Part shown: positions 1-8,663 of the stretch, in pieces | Layout: each line of letters starts with the position of its first letter | How positions within the stretch are numbered: position 1 is the stretch's first letter | DNA from: an uncultured Eubacterium sp. | GTDB lineage: Bacteria > Bacillota > Clostridia > Lachnospirales > Lachnospiraceae | NCBI RefSeq assembly: GCF_937958975.1 | Contig: NZ_CALGRE010000014.1 | Location: 1 to 64,000 of the forward strand | Direction: 5' to 3' | DNA: 64,000 nucleotides | The notes under the pieces: model-generated | What the model saw: only the letters and a program-made list of their open reading frames with translations | Database searches by the model: none | Told to the model about the DNA's origin: nothing | Position numbers and translations under genes: made by a program

Positions 1-25
1 GTTCTGACGTGTGCTCTTCCGATCT
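1..25. other. Illumina adapter remnant at contig end
   Basis: These bases match the 3' end of the Illumina TruSeq read-2 adapter (ending GCTCTTCCGATCT) with one mismatch near position 5. They are sequencing contamination, not genome. A GTG inside them at position 11 creates an apparent start codon that adds five false residues (MLFRS) to the first gene. Confidence 0.93.
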
Positions 26-823
26 GTCTTAAAAGAGTACGGAAAGGAACATATAAAGACGGGAAAACCAATTGTTTATACTTCGGCAGATAGTGTATTT
101 CAAATAGCATGTCATGAAGATGTTTATCCATTGGATGAATTATATCAATTGTGTCGTAATGCAAGAGAGATACTGACCGGTAAATATAAAGTGGCAAGAG
201 TGATTGCCAGACCTTTTATAGGGGACGATAATAATTTTGTAAGGACATCCAATAGGAAAGATTTTTCGGTTGAGCCGGAAGATAATTTATTAACGAAGCT
301 AAACGCGAATGGGATTAATGTATACGGTGTTGGAAAGATTCATGACATATTTTGTGGAAAAGGTGTTACAAAAAGTATACATACAAATGATAATATGGAT
401 GGTGTGAATCAGACGCTCCAATTGATGAAACAAATTGAAAAAGGATTGATTTTCACGAATTTAGTGGAATTTGATTCGAAATGGGGGCATAGGAGAGACG
501 TACAAGGATACGCAAACGGACTGATTGATTTTGATATTCGATTAAGGGAAATTATGAATTGTTTGAAAGATGATGATTTGTTAATTGTTAATGCTGACCA
601 TGGATGTGACCCTACTTATCAGGGAACAGACCACACAAGAGAATATATACCGGTTTTGATGTATGGGAAAAAGGCAGGAAAAAATGTGAATCTGCATACA
701 TTACAGTCTTTTGCAGATATTGGTCAGACGATAGCAGATAATTTTGGATGTCAAATTCAAATGGGAAATAGTAAATTAAAAGAGATTGTAGGAGAAAGAG
801 AATGTGCGAACAAATGCATTTAA
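26..823 (+). CDS. deoB: Phosphopentomutase, C-terminal part (5' end missing)
   Basis: Phosphopentomutase interconverts ribose-1-phosphate and ribose-5-phosphate (and the deoxy forms), linking nucleoside breakdown to the pentose phosphate pathway. It belongs to the alkaline-phosphatase superfamily of metalloenzymes. About 265 residues remain of a family of roughly 390. They include [16 protein letters not shown] near the left edge, the metal-ligand stretch [10 protein letters not shown] and [12 protein letters not shown] near the C-terminus. The true start lies off the contig, because the sequence before base 26 is adapter. The 3' end overlaps the uridine phosphorylase start by 22 bases, so the two are probably translationally coupled in a salvage operon in which the phosphorylase makes the sugar phosphate that DeoB uses. 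Confidence 0.93.
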   Translation, partial: VLKEYGKEHIKTGKPIVYTSADSVFQIACHEDVYPLDELYQLCRNAREILTGKYKVARVIARPFIGDDNNFVRTSNRKDFSVEPEDNLLTKLNANGINVYGVGKIHDIFCGKGVTKSIHTNDNMDGVNQTLQLMKQIEKGLIFTNLVEFDSKWGHRRDVQGYANGLIDFDIRLREIMNCLKDDDLLIVNADHGCDPTYQGTDHTREYIPVLMYGKKAGKNVNLHTLQSFADIGQTIADNFGCQIQMGNSKLKEIVGERECANKCI

Positions 824-1560
824 AAGTGAAAAAAGGTGATATTGGGAAATATGTCATTATGCCCGGTGACCCGGGACGCTGCAAAGAAATTGCAAAGTAT
901 TTTGATAATTCTTATCTTGTTGCAGAGAATAGAGAATATACCACATATACGGGTACGCTTCTGGGAGAAAAAGTTACAGTTACATCTACCGGAATTGGTG
1001 GTCCGTCCGCTGCCATTGCTATGGAGGAGTTAGTAGCATGCGGAGCAGATACATTTATAAGAATAGGTACATGTGGTGGGATTCATTTGAATGTAAAAGC
1101 CGGTGACTGTGTTATTGCTACAGGAGCGGTGAGAAATGAAGGAACGAGCAGAGAATATGCTCCGATAGAATACCCGGCAGTTTCTGATTTTGATATTAAT
1201 AATGCATTGGTAAATGCTTGCAAAAATTTGAAAATGCGTTATCATTGTGGAGTGGTACAGTGTAAAGATTCTTTTTACGGACAACATAATCCGGAACGCA
1301 TGCCGGTTTCTTACGAACTCTTAAATAAGTGGGAAGCGTGGAAGCGGCTCGGGGTGCTGGCAAGTGAGATGGAGTCGGCGGCATTGTTTACTGTGGCGGC
1401 AAGTCTGGGCGTAAAATGTGGTTCGGTTTTTCATGTTATATGGAATCAGGAACGCAAACAAAAAGGTTTTATGGAGCCTGACTGCTTTCGTACGGAAAAT
1501 GCAATTAAAGTTTCCGTGGAGGCTATGAGATTAATCATAGCAGAGAAACAGTTACTTTAG
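802..1560 (+). CDS. udp: Uridine phosphorylase
   Basis: Uridine phosphorylase (PNP/UDP family) cleaves uridine with phosphate to uracil and ribose-1-phosphate in the cytoplasm. The 252-residue length is usual. Visible motifs are [12 protein letters not shown] (phosphate-binding N-terminus), [16 protein letters not shown], the family signature region IRIGTCGGI, and [11 protein letters not shown], whose Met-Glu contacts the ribose in this family. Start ATG 802 has a strong ribosome binding site (GGAGAAAG, 791-798) inside the end of deoB. Its product is the substrate of the upstream phosphopentomutase. A broader nucleoside phosphorylase specificity cannot be excluded from sequence alone. Confidence 0.9.
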   Translation: MCEQMHLKVKKGDIGKYVIMPGDPGRCKEIAKYFDNSYLVAENREYTTYTGTLLGEKVTVTSTGIGGPSAAIAMEELVACGADTFIRIGTCGGIHLNVKAGDCVIATGAVRNEGTSREYAPIEYPAVSDFDINNALVNACKNLKMRYHCGVVQCKDSFYGQHNPERMPVSYELLNKWEAWKRLGVLASEMESAALFTVAASLGVKCGSVFHVIWNQERKQKGFMEPDCFRTENAIKVSVEAMRLIIAEKQLL

Positions 1561-1576
1561 GAGGCACAAAGTTTAG

Positions 1577-3715
1577 ATGAAAGAAAAAATTAAAAATTAT
1601 ATAACAATAGTAAAAGAAAAATATCATGTGATGCGAGGATTTTTTAAGGAAACATATAATAAACATATTATTTATATGTACTTAATTACAGCAATTCTTA
1701 TAAATCTCTTTATAGAAATGCTGGCTAGAAAATCTTTTTTAAAAGGAATATATTTTCTAATAGGAAATCCATATGTTTTTATATGTAATGCAGTAATAAT
1801 ATTGATGACATTGTCATTTACATTACTTATGAAAAGAAGGTTTTTTGGACTTACCCTTATTTCGGTGATTTGGATTATATTGGGAAGTGCGAATGCAGTT
1901 TTATTGGCAAATAGGGTTACACCATTCACCGCGGTGGATTTGATGCTGATAGACAGCGCCTTTGGAGTTATCAATAAATATTTCTCTGTGTTTCAAATTG
2001 TTTTAGTGGTAGTGGCATTATTATTAGCAGTAGCCGGACTTGTATTTATGTTTCTCAAGGCACCAAAAGTTCATCATGAGATAAAATATACAAGAAATAT
2101 TGTTGCAATTATTATTATATGGGTAATTGGTCTGGGAGCAATTAATCTTGGAATTGCATCCAATCTTATTTCAATGAAATTTGGAGAACTTCGAGTATCC
2201 TATTATGATTATGGATTTGTTTATTGCTTTACGAACAGTCTTATAAATACCGGAATTGACAAGCCAAATACTTATTCGGGCGAGACAATTGAAAAGATAG
2301 TAAAAAATGATGACAATGAAAATAAGATTAAAAAGGCAAAAAAGAAACCAAATATTATTTTCTTACAGTTAGAATCCTTTTTTGATATGAATAATTTAAA
2401 AGGAATTACTATGTCGGAGAATCCGGTTCCCAACTTTGAAAAGTTAATGGAGAAGTATCCAAGTGGATATTTGAATGTACCAATTGTCGGCGCCGGGACT
2501 GTAAATACTGAGTTTGAGGTGATGACAGGAATCAATCTCGACTTTTTTGGACCGGGTGAGTATCCATTCAAGACGAAACTTGTCGATACCACATGTGAAA
2601 GTATTTGTTATAACCTAAAAGAATATGGGTATAATTGTCATGCAATTCATAATAATACAGCAACTTTCTATGGAAGAAATGTAGTGTTTTCAAATCTTGG
2701 ATATGATACATTTACATCAATAGAAAATATGAATATTGATGATTTCACACCAATGGGATGGGCAAAAGATTATTTTTTGACAGATTATATACTTAAGGCA
2801 CTGAAATCGACAAAAAAACAGGATTATATTTATACGATATCCGTTCAGGGACATGGAAGTTATCCGACAGACGGGGATTATGATTATCCAATTAAAGTTA
2901 CAGGTGTGGATGATGAGTCTGTGAAAAATCAATACCAGTATTATGCGTGGCAGACAAATGAGATGGATAAGTTTATTGGAAAATTGATTAAAGCCTTAAA
3001 AGAGTTCGGTGAGGATACAGTTCTCATAATGTATGGTGACCATCTTCCAAGCTTTGGAATTACAGGTGAGGATTTGGTGAATGGAGATGTATACCAGACA
3101 CAATATGTAATTTGGTCAAATTTTAAAACCAATTATACAAATGAGGATATTGAAGCGTACCAGTTACAGTCAAAGGTCTTAGGCGGACTGAACATGAATT
3201 CCGGAAAGATAAATAATTATACTCAGCTTCATAAAGCAGATGATGAGGAGACTTATCAGGAAGGATTAAAAAATCTTTCTTACGACTTGTTATATGGTGA
3301 TAATTATGCTGCAAATGGAGAAAATCCATATCGTCCAACGGAAATAAAACTGGGGTTAAACGAAGTGAAGGTTAGTTCCATTACTCCTATGGATGATGAA
3401 TTGGGAACGATATATATTTATGGAAATTATTTTACAAGTTACAGCAAAGTTTATATTAATGATGAAAAGCAGCAAACCGTTTACATTGACCCTAACACCT
3501 TAATGATTGTTTATCCTGAATTACAGGAAGGTGATAGTTTTTCTGTATATCAGCAAAATTCTGATGAACATGTTTTGACGAAGACAGAGCCGTATTCTTA
3601 TAATGCAGAGGAAATGAAGCCTTCCGGAAAAAAGGCTGCGACATCTAAGAAAAAATCAAAGAAGAAATCAAAGAAAAGTACCAAAAATAAAGAGAAGGAA
3701 ACATCAAAAAAATAG
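1577..3715 (+). CDS. LTA synthase-like membrane phosphoglycerol transferase with C-terminal IPT-like domain
   Basis: This is a polytopic membrane enzyme of the LtaS/sulfatase superfamily. Members transfer glycerol phosphate from phosphatidylglycerol to glycolipid or polymer on the outer membrane face. About five transmembrane segments (roughly residues 35-200) precede the extracellular catalytic domain. That domain has NIIFLQLESFFD (metal site), GAGTVNTEFEVMTG, whose Thr is the expected nucleophile, and ISVQGHGSYP with MYGDHLPSFG (His/Asp metal ligands). At 712 residues it is longer than typical LtaS (about 650). The extra part is a beta-rich IPT/TIG-like segment at about residues 593-678 (ITPMDDELGTIYIYGNYF) and then a lysine/serine tail. 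It starts 16 bases after udp with AGGAGG. The exact polymer made is unknown. Confidence 0.85.
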   Translation: MKEKIKNYITIVKEKYHVMRGFFKETYNKHIIYMYLITAILINLFIEMLARKSFLKGIYFLIGNPYVFICNAVIILMTLSFTLLMKRRFFGLTLISVIWIILGSANAVLLANRVTPFTAVDLMLIDSAFGVINKYFSVFQIVLVVVALLLAVAGLVFMFLKAPKVHHEIKYTRNIVAIIIIWVIGLGAINLGIASNLISMKFGELRVSYYDYGFVYCFTNSLINTGIDKPNTYSGETIEKIVKNDDNENKIKKAKKKPNIIFLQLESFFDMNNLKGITMSENPVPNFEKLMEKYPSGYLNVPIVGAGTVNTEFEVMTGINLDFFGPGEYPFKTKLVDTTCESICYNLKEYGYNCHAIHNNTATFYGRNVVFSNLGYDTFTSIENMNIDDFTPMGWAKDYFLTDYILKALKSTKKQDYIYTISVQGHGSYPTDGDYDYPIKVTGVDDESVKNQYQYYAWQTNEMDKFIGKLIKALKEFGEDTVLIMYGDHLPSFGITGEDLVNGDVYQTQYVIWSNFKTNYTNEDIEAYQLQSKVLGGLNMNSGKINNYTQLHKADDEETYQEGLKNLSYDLLYGDNYAANGENPYRPTEIKLGLNEVKVSSITPMDDELGTIYIYGNYFTSYSKVYINDEKQQTVYIDPNTLMIVYPELQEGDSFSVYQQNSDEHVLTKTEPYSYNAEEMKPSGKKAATSKKKSKKKSKKSTKNKEKETSKK

Positions 3716-3729
3716 CATAAAATTTTTTT

Positions 3730-3768
3730 ACTCCATTACAATGTATTAAAGGTGTAATGGAGTTTTTT
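3730..3768 (+). terminator. Terminator overlapping the next gene's ribosome binding site
   Basis: An 11-bp perfect stem (3730-3740 ACTCCATTACA with 3753-3763 TGTAATGGAGT) encloses a 12-nt loop and is followed by six T's (3763-3768). The 3' arm contains the TGGAG that serves as Shine-Dalgarno for the gene starting at 3769, and the T-run fills the spacer before its ATG. Confidence 0.8.
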
Positions 3769-4983
3769 ATGAAAAAAATAGGATTATTTGAAAAAATAGG
3801 GAGAATTGTTTTAGAAAGAATAACTGTTTTTATAGTTATATTAAGTATGATTGCAGGCATTTCACAGGTTTCTGTCAGTGCAGAAGAAAAAAAAGAAACA
3901 GATGTTGAGGTTCAATGTAAAGCATCTGTGCTAATGGAAGCTTCTTCCGGAACAGTTATTAAATCAAACAATGAAAATGAAAAGCTGAGCCCGGCAAGTA
4001 TAACAAAAATCATGACAATGATACTTATTTTTGATGCAATACATAGTGGTAAAATAAAATTAGAAGACATGGCAACGACCAGTGCGCACGCAAAAAGTAT
4101 GGGTGGCTCTCAGGTTTTTCTGGAAGAAGGAGAGCAACAGAGCGTAGAGACACTTATTAAATGTATTATTATTGCCTCGGGAAATGATGCCTCGGTTACG
4201 ATGGCAGAACATATTGCAGGTTCAGAAGAAGAATTTGTCAAAATGATGAATGAGCGGGCACAGGGGTTAGGAATGAAGAATACGCATTTTATTGATTGCT
4301 GTGGTTTGACAGATTCGGATGACCATTATACGACGGCTATGGATGTTGCAATTATGTCAAGGGAACTGATAACAAAATATCCGGAAGTGTTTCAATATTC
4401 TACGATTTGGATGGAAAGCTTTACACATAAGACAAAAAAAGGCGAGAGCGAATTTATGCTTTCTAATACCAATAAATTGTTAAAGACCAATCAGTACGTC
4501 AAAGGTCTTAAAACAGGAAGTACATCCAAGGCGAAATATTGCGTTTCCACTGTGGCTGAAAAAGATGGTGTAGAACTGATTGCAGTTATTATGGCAGCTC
4601 CGGATTATAAAGCCAGATTTGCGGAGGCACAAAAGCTGATAAATTATGGTTTTTCAAATTGTAAGGTTTATAAAGATGAAAAAAATCATGTAAAAGAAGT
4701 AAATGTTAATGGTGGCAGAAAAGGAACTGCCTCTGTGAAAAATAATAAATTTTCTTTTGTGGACACAGAAGGAAAGGACTTAAGCAAGATGAAAACAGAG
4801 GTAAAAATGAATCAGCAAATTAATGCACCGATAAAAAAAGGAGATGTCGTAGGAAAAATAGAGTATACTTTAGACGGTAAAAAAATAGGAGAGACAAATA
4901 TTGTTTCAGATGAAAATGTAAAAAAAGCGGATTATAAATTTACATTTGTAAATATGATGCGTTACCTGCTGCAAATTTCCTAA
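3769..4983 (+). CDS. D-alanyl-D-alanine carboxypeptidase (class A, DacF type)
   Basis: This is a penicillin-binding serine D,D-carboxypeptidase (peptidase S11) that trims the terminal D-Ala from peptidoglycan stem peptides outside the membrane. A signal peptide with a hydrophobic core (ITVFIVILSMIAGI) ends near SVSAEE. The active-site set is complete: SPASITK (S-x-x-K), SGND (S-x-N type) and LKTGST (KTG). The C-terminal beta domain runs from about residue 290 and ends in a hydrophobic/amphipathic stretch (FVNMMRYLLQIS) that could tether it to the membrane. ATG 3769 is preferred over ATG 3757 because TGGAG at 3758-3762 is then 6 nt upstream. That site lies inside a terminator-like hairpin, so expression may depend on its folding. 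A paralogue lies at 6513. Confidence 0.9.
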   Translation: MKKIGLFEKIGRIVLERITVFIVILSMIAGISQVSVSAEEKKETDVEVQCKASVLMEASSGTVIKSNNENEKLSPASITKIMTMILIFDAIHSGKIKLEDMATTSAHAKSMGGSQVFLEEGEQQSVETLIKCIIIASGNDASVTMAEHIAGSEEEFVKMMNERAQGLGMKNTHFIDCCGLTDSDDHYTTAMDVAIMSRELITKYPEVFQYSTIWMESFTHKTKKGESEFMLSNTNKLLKTNQYVKGLKTGSTSKAKYCVSTVAEKDGVELIAVIMAAPDYKARFAEAQKLINYGFSNCKVYKDEKNHVKEVNVNGGRKGTASVKNNKFSFVDTEGKDLSKMKTEVKMNQQINAPIKKGDVVGKIEYTLDGKKIGETNIVSDENVKKADYKFTFVNMMRYLLQIS

Positions 4984-4994
4984 GGGCAAATCTA

Positions 4995-5023
4995 TTGAAA
5001 AATTATTAAAATTTATGTATAAT
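4995..5023 (+). promoter_or_regulatory. Sigma-A-type promoter for scpAB
   Basis: TTGAAA at 4995-5000 and TATAAT at 5018-5023 are separated by 17 bases, 38 bases before the scpA start. The match is close to vegetative consensus. Confidence 0.75.
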
Positions 5024-5060
5024 AAAGTTTTGAGAAAAAAGTGGAGACAAAAGAAATAAA

Positions 5061-5807
5061 ATGATAGAATTGGAAGTGAAATTAGAAGCATTTGAGGGAC
5101 CCTTGGATTTGCTTTTACATCTGATAGAAAAGAATAAAGTAGATATATATGATATTCCCATTGTTGAAATAACAGAGCAGTATCTGGAATATGTCAGTAA
5201 GATGCCGAAAGACGATTTAGACCTCACCAGTGAGTTTCTTGTTATGGCGGCAACTTTGATTGACATTAAAAGTAAGATGCTGCTTCCAAAGGAAATTGAT
5301 GAGAATGGTGAGGAAATCGACCCTAGGGCAGAGTTAGTAGAAAAACTGATTGAATATAAGATGTATAAGTATGCTGCCGGTGAGTTGAGGGATATGCAGG
5401 TATATGCGGGAAAGTCTATGTATAAGGTACCTACGGTTCCGGACGAGGTGAAACAGTATGAGCCTCCAGTAAATTTGGACACATTGTTGTCGGATATAGA
5501 TTTATCAAAATTAAATGAGATATTTCAGATGGTTTTGAAAAGACAGATGGACAAAATTGACCCTGTAAGAAGTAAATTCGGAAAAATAGAGATGGACGAA
5601 GTCAGTTTGCCGGATAAAATCAATTATGTGTCTAATGCCATAAAAAAGAAAAAAAGGTGCAGTTTTAGACAGCTGTTAGAGACGCAGAGTAGTAAAATGG
5701 AGATTATTGTATCTTTTTTGGCAGTTTTGGAATTGATTAAAGTTGGAGAAATTGAAGTGCATCAGGACAAGACATTTGATGATATATACATAGATTCTAT
5801 AGAGTAG
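5061..5807 (+). CDS. scpA: Segregation and condensation protein A
   Basis: ScpA is the kleisin subunit of the bacterial condensin. It bridges the two SMC heads and binds ScpB, acting on chromosome compaction and segregation. The 248-residue length is normal. The N-terminal family motif FEGPLDLLLHLIEKNKVDIYD is present from about residue 12, and the C-terminal winged-helix region ends VSFLAVLELIKVGEIEVHQ. GGAG lies about 14 nt before ATG 5061, a somewhat long gap. It is 17 bases upstream of scpB, and its partner SMC is encoded at 35318 in the same window. Confidence 0.95.
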   Translation: MIELEVKLEAFEGPLDLLLHLIEKNKVDIYDIPIVEITEQYLEYVSKMPKDDLDLTSEFLVMAATLIDIKSKMLLPKEIDENGEEIDPRAELVEKLIEYKMYKYAAGELRDMQVYAGKSMYKVPTVPDEVKQYEPPVNLDTLLSDIDLSKLNEIFQMVLKRQMDKIDPVRSKFGKIEMDEVSLPDKINYVSNAIKKKKRCSFRQLLETQSSKMEIIVSFLAVLELIKVGEIEVHQDKTFDDIYIDSIE

Positions 5808-5824
5808 ATGAAGAAGAGGTTTAT

Positions 5825-6391
5825 ATGGAGAATAGTTACAAAGCAAAGATTGAGGCAATATTATTTACTATGGGTGAGTCGGTGGATGTTACAAAGATAG
5901 CGAATGCCTTAGAATTAAAGCCCAAAGAAGTAAAAGAAATAGTAAAGGAAATGCAGGCAGATTTAGAAAATGAAGATAGAGGAATCAAGATTATTGAGTT
6001 AGATGGAGCCTATCAAATGTGCACAAAACCTGAAATGTATGAGGCGCTCATTAAAGTGGCAAAACAGCCAAAACGGCAGGTTCTTACCGATGTTTTGATG
6101 GAGACGCTTTCTATTATCGCATATAAGCAGCCGATTACAAAATCAGAGATTGAGCGTATCAGAGGTGTAAAGTCCGATTTCGCAGTGAATAAATTAGTTG
6201 AATATATGCTTGTAGAAGAGATTGGAAGGATGGACACTCCGGGAAGACCGTTATTGTTTGGGACAACGGAAGAATTTTTGAGGAGATTTGGTGTTGCCTC
6301 AGCGGAAAGTCTGCCAATAGTCAGCCCTGACATTATAGAAGAGTTTAAGCACGAAGCAGAGGAAGAAGTTACTTTAAAGTCTAATGATTAA
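5825..6391 (+). CDS. scpB: Segregation and condensation protein B
   Basis: ScpB is a double winged-helix protein that dimerises and binds the ScpA linker in the SMC-ScpAB complex. The 188-residue protein begins YKAKIEAILFTMGESVDV, the usual opening of the first winged helix. It carries the family motif TLSIIAYKQPITKSEIE-(R)IRG at about residues 95-115, followed by GRPLLFGTTEEFLRRFG. It directly follows scpA with 17 bases between them and the pair is followed by a hairpin terminator. Confidence 0.95.
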   Translation: MENSYKAKIEAILFTMGESVDVTKIANALELKPKEVKEIVKEMQADLENEDRGIKIIELDGAYQMCTKPEMYEALIKVAKQPKRQVLTDVLMETLSIIAYKQPITKSEIERIRGVKSDFAVNKLVEYMLVEEIGRMDTPGRPLLFGTTEEFLRRFGVASAESLPIVSPDIIEEFKHEAEEEVTLKSND

Positions 6392-6396
6392 TTATG

Positions 6397-6431
6397 AAAG
6401 CAGCAATCAGTTTTTATGATAGCTGCTTTTG
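6397..6431 (+). terminator. Rho-independent terminator after scpB
   Basis: AAAGCAGC (6397-6404) pairs with GCTGCTTT (6422-6429). An inner ATCA/TGAT stem extends the hairpin past a single A/A mismatch, and a short T-rich tail follows. Confidence 0.75.
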
Positions 6432-6512
6432 TTTCGTTTGAAATGGTTCTGTATTTATGGAAAGTAGAATATATTATATGGATAAATTTGCATAATGGTA
6501 TAAGGAGACCAT

Positions 6513-7655
6513 ATGAGAAAAATATTGGCGTGTATCTTGTGTATTATGTGCGTGAGCTGCAATTGGGGAAACATATATGCTGAGGAAAGGGAGGATATCA
6601 ATGAAAAAAGTCTGATAGCAAAATCGGCGGTGCTGATTGACGGAGAAACAGGAAGAGTATTGTTTGGAAAAAATTATGAGCAGAAAATGGCTATGGCAAG
6701 TACGACCAAAATTATGACATGCATCGTCGCTCTGGAAAATGCTGAGATGGATAAGGTTGTTGATGTCAGTGCAAAGGCTTCTAAGATGCCGAAAGTACAT
6801 ATGAATGTTATAAAAGGAGAAAAATATTATTTAAAAGACTTATTGTATGCGATGATGCTCGAGTCCTATAATGATGTGGCGGTAGCTGTGGCAGAAGGTG
6901 TTGCGGGAAGTGTAGAAAATTTTGCAGAGCTGATGAATCAAAAGGCAAAGGAAATCGGAGCATATCATACAAACTTTGTCACGCCTAACGGATTAGATGC
7001 CAAAGGACATCTTTCTACAGCCTATGATATGGCATTGATTGGAGCGTATGCAGTAAAAAATGAAGAGTTTGTAAAAATCACAAATACAAAGTCATACAGT
7101 TTTTCTAATGTGCAGGGAAAAAGAAATTTTACAGTAGGTAATAAAGATGCTTTTTTATCTATGGATAATGAGGCAATTGGAATAAAAACCGGATTTACGG
7201 GCGAGGCGGGTTATTGCTTTGTAGGAGCAGTGAAGAGTAAAGGGCGTTTGTTTGTTTCCTGTGTCTTAGCTTGCGGATGGCCGCCAAATAAATCTTATAA
7301 ATGGAATGATACAACAAAACTGATGAATTATGGAAAGAATCACTTTGCGTATGAAAATATTCTTGAAAAAGACAGGGTGGTTCATGTCAATATTGAGAAT
7401 GGTACGAAAGATAAGATTTGTGCTAAAGTGGTTGGAGAATATAATGCACTTTTATCGAAAAAGGATGAGATTAAAACGCAGACAAAAATTAAATACAATT
7501 TACCGATTGAGAAGAATAGTGTAATTGGTGAAGTTGATATCTTAATTAATAATCAATGTATGGAAAAATGTAAAATTAGAGCGATGGAAAGTGTAGAGGA
7601 ATATGACTTTTTTTATTGTCTGAGAAATACTTTCAATTCTTTCATATTTCAATAA
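6513..7655 (+). CDS. D-alanyl-D-alanine carboxypeptidase, second paralogue
   Basis: This is a second S11-family serine carboxypeptidase acting on peptidoglycan. A short signal peptide (ILACILCIMCVSC) leads to the catalytic domain, with MASTTK (S-x-x-K), ESYND (S-x-N) and IKTGFTGEAGY (KTG). The protein is 380 residues and ends in a hydrophobic/aromatic stretch (DFFYCLRNTFNSFIFQ). The Cys in CIMCVSCNWG resembles a lipobox only loosely, so lipidation is uncertain. AAGGAGA at 6502-6508 precedes ATG 6513. It shares domain order with the gene at 3769, with scpAB between the two. In Bacillus, DacF-type enzymes can be sporulation-specific. Nothing here proves that role. Confidence 0.88.
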   Translation: MRKILACILCIMCVSCNWGNIYAEEREDINEKSLIAKSAVLIDGETGRVLFGKNYEQKMAMASTTKIMTCIVALENAEMDKVVDVSAKASKMPKVHMNVIKGEKYYLKDLLYAMMLESYNDVAVAVAEGVAGSVENFAELMNQKAKEIGAYHTNFVTPNGLDAKGHLSTAYDMALIGAYAVKNEEFVKITNTKSYSFSNVQGKRNFTVGNKDAFLSMDNEAIGIKTGFTGEAGYCFVGAVKSKGRLFVSCVLACGWPPNKSYKWNDTTKLMNYGKNHFAYENILEKDRVVHVNIENGTKDKICAKVVGEYNALLSKKDEIKTQTKIKYNLPIEKNSVIGEVDILINNQCMEKCKIRAMESVEEYDFFYCLRNTFNSFIFQ

Positions 7656-7710
7656 TAGCTTTATTTATAGTGATAACTGTGGTATATTTAAACCGAATTA
7701 TGTTTCGCAC

Positions 7711-7749
7711 AAAATGTTGGGAATAAAAATGTTCGACTTACAAAATGTT
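7711..7749 (+). repeat. Three direct AAAATGTT repeats upstream of dapF
   Basis: AAAATGTT occurs at 7711-7718, 7726-7733 and 7742-7749 with 15-16 base spacing, in the 154-base gap before dapF. The near-helical-turn spacing could suit a DNA-binding protein. Chance in AT-rich DNA is also possible. Confidence 0.35.
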
Positions 7750-7809
7750 GCTATAAATATGGATTGAAACTTATATCATATGGTTTGAAAAGAAGAGTAA
7801 GGAGCGTTT

Positions 7810-8643
7810 ATGGAATTTACAAAAATGGAAGGCTGTGGAAATGATTACGTTTATGTAAATGGTTTTACCACAAGGCTTGAAAATCCAAATAAAGTGTCAG
7901 AGATTGTCAGTGACAGACATTTTGGCGTGGGGTCAGATGGACTGATTGTAATTAATCCATCTGAAGTAGCAGATTTTAAAATGAGTATGTATAATGCAGA
8001 CGGTTCTGAAGGAAAAATGTGTGGTAATGGTATCCGTTGTGTTGCAAAATATGTTTATGACAATAAAATGACGGATAAAAAAACAATTACTGTAGAAACG
8101 TTATCCGGCATAAAAACCTTAGTATTAAATGTGGAAAATGAAACAGTGAAGACTGTCCGGGTAGATATGGGTAGACCTGTCATATTGGCAAAAGAGGTTC
8201 CGGTGATATCTGACAGAAAAGAAGTGATTGACGAATCGTTGCTTGTGGATGGAAAAGAATATAGAATAACGTGTGTTTCTATGGGAAATCCTCATGCAGT
8301 GACATTTGTCGATGATACGGATAATCTTGAAATAGAAAAAATAGGTCCTCAATTTGAAAATAATGAAATTTTTCCGGACAGAATTAATACAGAATTTATT
8401 CAGTTAATTGATAGAAATACAATAAAAATGAGAGTTTGGGAGCGGGGGTCAGGAGAGACTCTGGCGTGTGGTACAGGCGCGTGCGCAAGTGTGGTTGCCT
8501 GTGTTCTCAATGGTCTTACAGAAAATAAAGTTACAGTAAAGTTAACAGGAGGCGATTTATTGATAGAGTATAACAGAGATGAGGACACTGTATATATGAC
8601 AGGTCCAGCAAAAATTGCTTTTACAGGAAATATTGAAATTTAA
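7810..8643 (+). CDS. dapF: Diaminopimelate epimerase
   Basis: DapF converts LL- to meso-diaminopimelate, the last step before lysine and the meso-DAP of peptidoglycan. It is a cofactor-independent two-cysteine racemase. Both catalytic cysteines are visible, in KMCGNGIRCVAKY (about residue 72) and GETLACGTGACAS (about residue 218). FTKMEGCGNDYVYVN is the usual N-terminus. The length (277 residues) is normal. AAGGAG precedes ATG 7810. It lies 20 bases upstream of murE, which consumes its product. Confidence 0.96.
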   Translation: MEFTKMEGCGNDYVYVNGFTTRLENPNKVSEIVSDRHFGVGSDGLIVINPSEVADFKMSMYNADGSEGKMCGNGIRCVAKYVYDNKMTDKKTITVETLSGIKTLVLNVENETVKTVRVDMGRPVILAKEVPVISDRKEVIDESLLVDGKEYRITCVSMGNPHAVTFVDDTDNLEIEKIGPQFENNEIFPDRINTEFIQLIDRNTIKMRVWERGSGETLACGTGACASVVACVLNGLTENKVTVKLTGGDLLIEYNRDEDTVYMTGPAKIAFTGNIEI

Positions 8644-8663
8644 TATAGAAAGTGTGTGAAATC

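Noticed and set aside
11..25. Apparent GTG start and first five residues of the phosphopentomutase
   Set aside because: They are encoded by adapter sequence; the true gene start lies off the contig.
5006..5482. Long minus-strand open frame opposite scpA
   Set aside because: It lies wholly within the clear scpA gene and its serine/phenylalanine-rich product is typical of antisense translation of AT-rich genes.
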